Made by a program: the position numbers and the translations under genes | NCBI GenBank assembly: GCA_004369045.1 | Contig: ML213509.1 | Location: forward strand, 1,184,858 to 1,248,857 | Origin: Heliocybe sulcata | Lineage: Eukaryota; Basidiomycota; Agaricomycetes; Gloeophyllales; Gloeophyllaceae | DNA length: 64,000 nt | Direction of reading: 5' to 3' | Part shown: in pieces, positions 57,651 through 64,000 of the stretch | Layout: the number at the start of each line of letters is the position of its first letter | Position numbering within the stretch: position 1 is the first letter of the stretch | Notes under the pieces: model-generated | What the model was told of the DNA's origin: nothing | The model's database searches: none | Seen by the model: only the letters and a program-made list of their open reading frames with translations

Positions 57651-59774
57651 TCAGCTCAGTGGGCTCCCAAAACCAATCGACGCGGAACTCACCGCCTCGG
57701 TCGGCCGCTCGGGCGGAGATCTGACCTTGTTATCCTCAAAGCCTCCGATAGGATATAGCTAAAGAGAGAATCAGAAGCCCGACATGACATAGTCTGCCGA
57801 CTGGCTCGTACCTTCTTCATGGCGTACTCCTCCGGCGCGGAACGGATGTCGCCCGACCGCAGCTGAACTTCGGAACGAGGGTTCGTGAGCATATGGAACG
57901 TATTCACGGGATCCGTCCTCTCCCTATCCGTTCCCTTGCCGCGGACAATACGTCTCGTGTTCAGTCTAGACAGGGAATCAGGGCACCGAAAGCGCTGTCG
58001 GACACGGATGCTTACGTTGCTACAAACGACACGGCGTACACTACAGACGTCGTCAGTAGATATCTCTGCCGAGGACAGAATGTTGGCCTCACTTTTGCTG
58101 ACGACGAAGTAGATACCCATAAAGATAAAGTTATCCGGCATTATGTTATACTGAGTTGGGCATTAGCCCGTGCTCCGGAGTCGTTCGTCCCATTTGCTCA
58201 CCAGAATTAGCGTAGTAAGACTGAGAGCGCTGCAAGAGATAAAGACGTCGGCATTTCGTCGAAATAGCGAGCATAGAGCAGCGCTTACCTAGTCAACAGC
58301 CCCGTGTTCACGGCGTACAGAGACAAACTATTGACTAAAGAATCGGAGCTAAGAAGTCGAGCACATGTCACTCACACGCAGTGGGATGTACAAGCGGATG
58401 GTAGCTCACTTTGAATAGCCGGTTTTTAATTTAGATAGGAAATAGCATAGTGCTAAAGCCGTGACCGCGTCGGTCGCGACGCCGAGCGCCAGGGACAGTG
58501 ATCCAAATATCTGGTATGCGGTCAGCACTATTTCAAAAACTTGTTCCTATGATAGTCTACCTTCAAGTCTTTCAATTCGATCAAGGATCCCAGAAAGAAT
58601 CTGCCAGATATCTGATTCAGCCAAGCTATGGGAATGAAATGAGAGCACGCACGCTTTGACAGTGAATACTGGGGGAGGGGGGGAACGGGAGATGTCAGAC
58701 CCTTGTTGGTCAGAAGAGAATGTAGTGTATTGTAACTTACGTGTAGCGGTGCCTACGAAGAGAGTCAGGTGAGACAAGGGCCAACAGAAGCGAGGCTATC
58801 ACCCACCCATTTGCGCGACAATCAGCAACAGCTATGGGGAACTCATTAGGTGCAGTAAGGCCTGATAAATCTCTCCATACTAACCACTACACCAGTGATC
58901 AGAATATTATGGTTGCTAACTTCTGGGGGTCAGTAGTCGTCACTAACTACGAATATCGGGGAACATACATCTCCAGACGCGCATGGCGAAGCAACTGTCA
59001 TGATATGTTAGTGTGTAGATGGCGTTGTATCAGAGGAAGGGGCATACGCTTTCACTATCGTGCCGACCAGAGCCTAAGCAGGTCACAAATCAGTAGCTAG
59101 ATCGGGATAGCCGTCTTATAGCCTACATACGCCGATTTCGACTTGCAGGACAAGGGACCTGCATGCGAGAGACCGTCAGCGGCTGAACGGACGAAAGGCC
59201 CGAAGCAACGTACCAGACGATCTTTTCTAGCAGCACCAAGGGATTGCCGTAGTTTCTGAACTCCATCAGGACAGGCCCAAAGGGGGACGACGCCGATGAA
59301 TACCCACGAGATGGTGTAAAAGTAGAATTGGTGCGCTATCAAGGCCTGGTCCGCAAGCTCGAGTGTCCTAGAAACGCTATTCAGGACGCCGGCCTCTGGG
59401 CATTGTTCATAGCACTCTACCATAGAAGCGCGATCTGTCCACATTCATTAGATCCTAACGTTACATGACTCGGAAGCGTACTTACCAGGAGCTTGTAAGC
59501 CGGCTTGTCAGCGGGGTACCGTTTGAAATAGGTGAACACCTGCGACGTGAGGACGCCCATGACACTGCGAGACCGTGAGGATGTGAAGCAATAATCGGGA
59601 GTAAAATGGGACTGACAGGGTTGCTACCGCGAACCCACAGAAATCCGCGCCGAGGGTCCCATCAATACTAATGTGAGCCAAAGCCTGAGCTGCTGCTGCA
59701 GCTCTAGCAGAGGCAGCAGCGGCAGCAGCAGCAGCAGAGGACGTAGGATCGCTGGCGGTGGGGGTGGCAGACAT
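57651..59774 (-). CDS. DUF6534-like seven-transmembrane protein
   Basis: A very intron-rich gene: by my reading about nineteen introns and twenty exons in 2.1 kb, some exons under 20 bases. The N-terminus has an Ala run (SSAAAAAAAASARAAAAAQAL). The spliced order then reads GTLGADFCGFAVATLVMGVL, TSQVFTYFKRYPADKPAYKLL, LWTLELADQALIAHQFYFYTI, NYGNPLVLLEKIVWSL, LVGTIVKACFAMRVWR, LLLIVAQMGTATLFTVKAFF, IFGSLSLALGVATDAVTAL, then SDSLVNSLSLYAVNTGLLT and YNIMPDNFIFMGIYFVVSKMY. This follows the DUF6534 plan of mushroom membrane proteins step by step. The tail is soluble. The function of the family is unknown. The stop follows FGSPLS; another ending is possible if a donor at GTGAGT (57684) is used. Confidence 0.78.
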
Positions 59775-60422
59775 GGCCCTTGAGAAAACTGAGACAAACG
59801 AGTGTGGGTTCGCTTAGGCAGAGACCTCAACCAGGAGGGCGCCCTCTCAGGTTATAGCGTATAATAGAGTATGGAAGGTAAGTGGTTGCAACGAGAAGAT
59901 TTGGAAGCACAGGCCGTACACATTTCATAAGGTAGTGTTCGATTAGATCATAGGGGTCTAGAAATGGACTAAATCCCAGCCATACGGGGTCCGTTTGGTT
60001 TCCAGATCGAAGTATCTGCATGTGGAAGCCACTAGGGGCACTGCGTACTGGGTCACGGACGCATTCCAATCTCCCATGGCTACACAGATCTACCGGACCG
60101 CCGTTCACACGCGACCCTACCGCCGCACTGGCAAGCTGTGAACGCTGTAGATGCAGTGCATATAACGCTGCACCACCTATAGCAACAGCAAAGTAATACC
60201 GCAGAGCACATTAAAGCTGAATTACATTCACGACGAAGAAGCAACGCAAGAAGAGTTCAGAATATTGCGCCGGGATCCAATTTGATTACCTCGCAATTTA
60301 AGGTAGGCTTCTTAATATAGTCAGGGGCCAGATCCGCCCGCAGAGATCGCGAGACGATTGGTTACCTATAGCTAGTATACAGGTGCTCTCTATTGAAACG
60401 CGATCGCTGCATCAGCTACCCA
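59775..60422. other. Intergenic region
   Basis: About 650 bases with no supportable gene. It holds the promoter of the DUF6534-like gene and the 3' end of the YEATS gene arriving from the right. Confidence 0.4.
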
Positions 60423-63400
60423 CTACAGTCGTATATCCTGCACAACCTCCCGCTTGACTTTCTTCGAAAGGTCCGAGTTTGCATCAGTATCCAGGAAAGC
60501 CACACCCAAGCCGCTCAAGAGCAAAGAGGAAGCTGCGCCATGTGGCTCACCCGCGCCTAGACCCTGGACGATATCCCGAGGAGTGAGACAACGCACCCTC
60601 CTTGCCATAGAGCGCATGTCAGATCCCCGACGATGGCCCTGCACTGTTTCATGCAACGGCTTCAGTGAGCGCACCGCGTTGTCAAGGAGAAGGCGGATTA
60701 GAAGTTTCACCAACACGGCTAGCAGAGCAGGACCAGCCAGAGTCTCCTCCACTTCTTCTTTACGAGCGCCCATTTGCTCCAACGCAAATATTGTGGGTCC
60801 CAACGAGCGCTCGACACCTCGGCCAACCCGGACGCCGCTTGAGAGCAACAGCTGCATTATCGACACCGTCAGAGAAGGGTCCGCCACAGCTACCAGATCA
60901 CCGGCCGGCATCTCGACATGCCCAGGAGTCTGTGCTGAACATGGGCCTAAAACTGGAGGAACCTCGGACGGCACGTCAGAGGCCTTCACGGCGGGATCTG
61001 TCAGCGTTGCCAACAACCGATAGACATCAAAGATGGGCTGCCGATCTTCTCGGCGCGAAAACAGGGGACATGCACTACCATTTCCGGCAGGTTCCGACTT
61101 TACCAGCAAATGCCCATGAGATCTGGTAGAAAAACCACACGCATGACAGAACACATCTTGCGATATTACTGCTTGCTTCGATACCTCAGTGATGTCTTGT
61201 GTATGTCGTTCCTCGACGACGGGAGGCCGCAGGAAATGACCTTCATCCTCTAACCAGCAGAAGACGTCACGCGTCGTTAGGGGAATATGACCCTGCTCGT
61301 GTGCGAACTCGTCGCGATAAGCCTCCTGTAAAGCTTTTGCTCGCGCCCACTAATAGAAGCCAACGTTAGCTTTGGGCGGCATGGCGGAATTCACGGGATG
61401 CCGCACCTCTATCGCTTTGCGACGCCCCAAAGTCAAGGCCTGCAGCTGCTGCAGGCCGGTCACCAGCCGATAGGGGACCTGAGGACGTGCGCGACCCTTC
61501 ACGTCTGCTCCGGTATGAGCCCGATTCAAGCAGAAAGATCGCATCGCACTCACCTTTCAACGTCATAGGAAATCGATTTAGGAGAGCTGTGAGAGCGACC
61601 ATATAATCTGGGGTAGAACTATAAATGAGAAGTTCTCAGACATTCACGCAGACTTACTCGGTGAGCTGACATCCTTTGTCAACGATCCTGTCTCGTTCGA
61701 TTCGCCTTCATGTGTGTCGTCCATATCCTTCAAGCTTGTATTCGTCCGAATCTGCCGAAGAGGAAGCAGCTCAGTGCCGCGATCCAATTCAACGTCCAGC
61801 ACCTGTTCATCGCCTAGGACCGGCGTCTGATGCTTGTATTGCTCCAACTACGACCAGAATACAGTCAGCTCTCCTTTCGAGCGACAAGGCCCACACCCGT
61901 ACCTCGACCCAGTGCTCCACTTCCATCGGCGCATTTTCAGCGCCAGCCCACTGCAGCTTGACGCGAACGAGGAACGGCTTGTCCGTCGTACTTCTCACCA
62001 CAAAGGGCGGCTCCGTAATGGTTATAGGTTGCACGAGCGTCGACGGCGGAGGCTCCGTTATGCAGCTAACAGTCATTTTGTGCAAGAACGTGGAGATATG
62101 CAGGCTCTGGCATAGTGACCATTTAGTTCTAGTACGACATATAGTTTAGTTGTAGAACGCACGTATGACGGTGAATCGACGGATATCATCCAACGATGTG
62201 TGTGAGAAGGGGCGGCTGACGCTCGCCGTTCTAAGGGATCATCAGCTTGCAGTCTGGCATACTTCAAACTGCATCCTACCAGGCGGTATCCAAAGACTCC
62301 GATCCGCGACAATAACTCGGGCCATGATGTGAAACCTGGTGCCAGCAGAGTTTGAAGGAACGGAGCGAAGGGGTCGAGTCGCCTGTTCCGAGAGGGGAAC
62401 AGCGATGACATTGGAAACGTCCAGTGCGACATCGAGCTCAGGCCTAGCCGTATTTCGAGGTTGGTATGGCTTATGCCAGGCTCTTGCGGTGCTCCGCTGA
62501 GGACGGGCTGACTCGAGGTCGCCTAAGATATCCACGTCCTCATCCTCGTTATAACTGTTGACGCATCGCTTAGGCGGTGCTTTACCAAGGAAGGGCGCTA
62601 AGCTTGGTGTGTCCTTGTGTAGACCTAGCGTACGAGTCAGATGAACACCGGAGCTGGGCACTGCTTCGGATTGTTCCGTCGTCTGAGGCAGTTGAGAAGC
62701 GGGTCTCGCAGATTCGTCCGGCTGCTTCGTCACGATATCCCCAGCTCCTCCGACCGCGATCTCAAACAGTCTTCGCAAACTCGGCAGATGGCCACCGACA
62801 ATCTCCAGGCCATTCGCTATGACCCAGTCCTTCTGTTCTTCGGGAATAACAACAGCGCAACGTTGAATGCACTCGTCGTGGCTTCCGTATTGTTTCTTGT
62901 GCTTCAGGAGGCAGTGATTGAAGCAGCCCTGTAGGTTCGGGAATTCGGAGCGCCCACAGTCCGGACATTCTAGCTTTGCGAGTACAGGGCCCGTGGATGT
63001 GTTGTGACGGATGAAGAGGCATTTGGGCTTGCCCTGGGTGTGAGATACGTGGGGCTTCCGGAAGGCTCGTCTTCGAGAGTCTGTCTGCGGTTCTGCTGCA
63101 AGCGGAGGAGGCGTCCTTCGATCGATGGTCTGGGATGGGGAGATGCGGAATGGTTCTCTAGAGAACAGTATGTCGCAAGGAGCCTCTGTAACTTGCAGAG
63201 CGTCCACTGCACTGGCTCTAAAATCCGGCGTCGTGCCGTCTGCTATGCAACAGATGATCTAGGCAAACAAATAAACAAGCAAAATCACTCACTGGTCAAT
63301 GATTGTCTATCCAAAGATTCCTGCAATAACAGTGCCCAAGTTATACGGTCACTGATAGTAGACGCCAGTCGTTGCCTGAGTGCAATCTCAAGATCGATCT

Positions 63401-63574
63401 CCTCCGCTATAATCTGTTGCAAAGGTGACACTGAGAAGATAAGCTACTTGTCCAAAGTAGAGAGAGCCTATATAGCTGTATCTCACCGGTGTAGCTGTCC
63501 GACGAGGTGGTCCAGGATTCCGAGGCCCCGCTCGTCTTTCGCCTTTTCCTAGGTCTGTCTCCGTCTTCGGACAT
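60423..63574 (-). CDS. YEATS-domain chromatin protein with a zinc finger (YEATS2-like)
   Basis: Minus-strand gene with several introns; starts MSEDGDRPRKRRKTSGASES. A helix (IIAEEIDLEIALRQRLASTI, then DRITWALLLQ) follows. Next is a C2H2-like finger (CPDCGRSEFPNLQGCFNHCL then LKHKKQYGSHDECIQRC). The YEATS-like part is THRWMISVDSPSYV, LYVVLELNGHYARACISP, then PPFVVRSTTDKPFLVRVKLQW. YEATS domains read acylated lysines on histone H3. The C-terminal part has another Cys/His pair (FCHACGFSTRSHGHLL) and a long helical region ending VVQDIRL. Human YEATS2 belongs to the ATAC complex; the fungal partner complex is unknown. Start codon 205 bases from FEN1. Confidence 0.78.
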
Positions 63575-63779
63575 GTTAACTGGCATGAGCAGATTTCGCC
63601 TCTTGTAAGTCGTGGATCTGATAATTCAGGAATGACAAGACCTGAACGTTAACGTGTGTTTGACCATACAGCGTGACAGGAGATGAGGCTTCAGTCGCGT
63701 GATGTCATGGTAGTCACACCGTGTTGTCACATCCGACCCTCTTGCCTCTCTTTATTACGCGCCGTGCAAGTACGTCCAG
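63575..63779. promoter_or_regulatory. Divergent promoter region, YEATS gene and FEN1
   Basis: 205 bases between two start codons on opposite strands. Nothing like a TATA box is evident. Confidence 0.5.
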
Positions 63780-64000
63780 ATGGGTATCAAAGGTCTCTAT
63801 GGTCTCATCTCCGAACATGCTCCTGCTGCCATAAAGGTTGGTATTATTGCATGTCGCTCTACTGTGACTGACTGGATGCCTTGGGAAGGAGCACGAAATC
63901 AAGACGCTCTTCGGGCGCAAGGTCGCGATCGACGCGTCCATGTCCATATACCAATTCCTCATTGCCGTGCGCCAAAGAGACGGGGAGATGCTTACGAACG
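63780..64000 (+). CDS. FEN1: Flap endonuclease 1, 5' end only
   Basis: Exon 1 (63780-63836) encodes [19 protein letters not shown]; a 52-base intron follows; exon 2 (63889 to the window edge) encodes [37 protein letters not shown]. This is the N-terminal (N) nuclease motif of FEN1/Rad27: the initiator Met-Gly, the metal-binding Asp of VAIDAS and [11 protein letters not shown] are in place. FEN1 removes 5' flaps during Okazaki fragment processing and base-excision repair in the nucleus. The gene continues beyond the window, so the PIP box and I domain cannot be checked. Confidence 0.95.
   Translation, partial: MGIKGLYGLISEHAPAAIKVGIIACRSTVTDWMPWEGARNQDALRAQGRDRRVHVHIPIPHCRAPKRRGDAYE

Overview
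This window is nuclear DNA from a basidiomycete fungus, most likely a mushroom-forming Agaricomycete. Genes are dense on both strands and are cut by many short introns (about 48-75 bases, GT...AG). The families fit that group: two fungal seven-helix membrane proteins (one DUF6534-like), F-box and BTB proteins with a basidiomycete look, a YEATS2-like chromatin protein and a fungal Nha1-type antiporter. I saw no retrotransposon, transposase, CRISPR array, rRNA gene or convincing tRNA. All product names come from reading translations by eye; no database was searched.

Layout. 1-20.7 kb is a conserved housekeeping block: an AAGAB/p34-like adaptin-binding protein, ribosomal protein uL22 (RPL17), a RasGEF, EAF7 of NuA4, a WD40-cyclophilin (PPWD1 type), a ZFAND2-type AN1 zinc-finger protein, a histidine-phosphatase (phosphoglycerate mutase-like) protein, mitochondrial bL35 and the E4 ubiquitin ligase UFD2. 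At 21.4-22.9 kb lies a seven-helix membrane protein of a fungal family.

23.8-41.8 kb is the accessory part and the most interesting. Two arms of about 5.6 kb in opposite orientation (about 23840-29395 on +, about 36115-41775 on -) face each other across a 6.7-kb spacer. Each arm carries the same unrecognised gene: a TATA box, three hydrophobic segments, an acidic middle and seven degenerate repeats with a GSLxxLHAxYExxxWSxL core. Behind it, each arm has an array of exon-like modules starting CTAATAGYCGGGACCRCGC and a conserved tail. The right copy reads open from start to stop through five exons. The left copy has a one-base insertion that shifts frame. The spacer holds an F-box protein, a BTB protein, a DUF4504-like protein and a glutathione S-transferase.

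43-64 kb returns to ordinary genes: a small membrane protein, a Pex24p/dysferlin-domain peroxisomal membrane protein, a disordered SR-like protein, an Nha1-type Na+/H+ antiporter, a COG2907-like FAD oxidoreductase, a DUF6534-like membrane protein with about nineteen introns, a YEATS2-like chromatin protein and the 5' end of flap endonuclease FEN1. A gene-poor, repeat-bearing stretch lies at 44.1-45.7 kb and a gene-free one at 49.6-52.0 kb.

Several start codons lie head to head within 80-205 bases (bL35/UFD2, DUF4504/GST, YEATS/FEN1), which suggests shared promoters. The housekeeping genes cover ubiquitin-linked protein turnover, chromatin, splicing and organelle functions, but nothing suggests that they act as one pathway.
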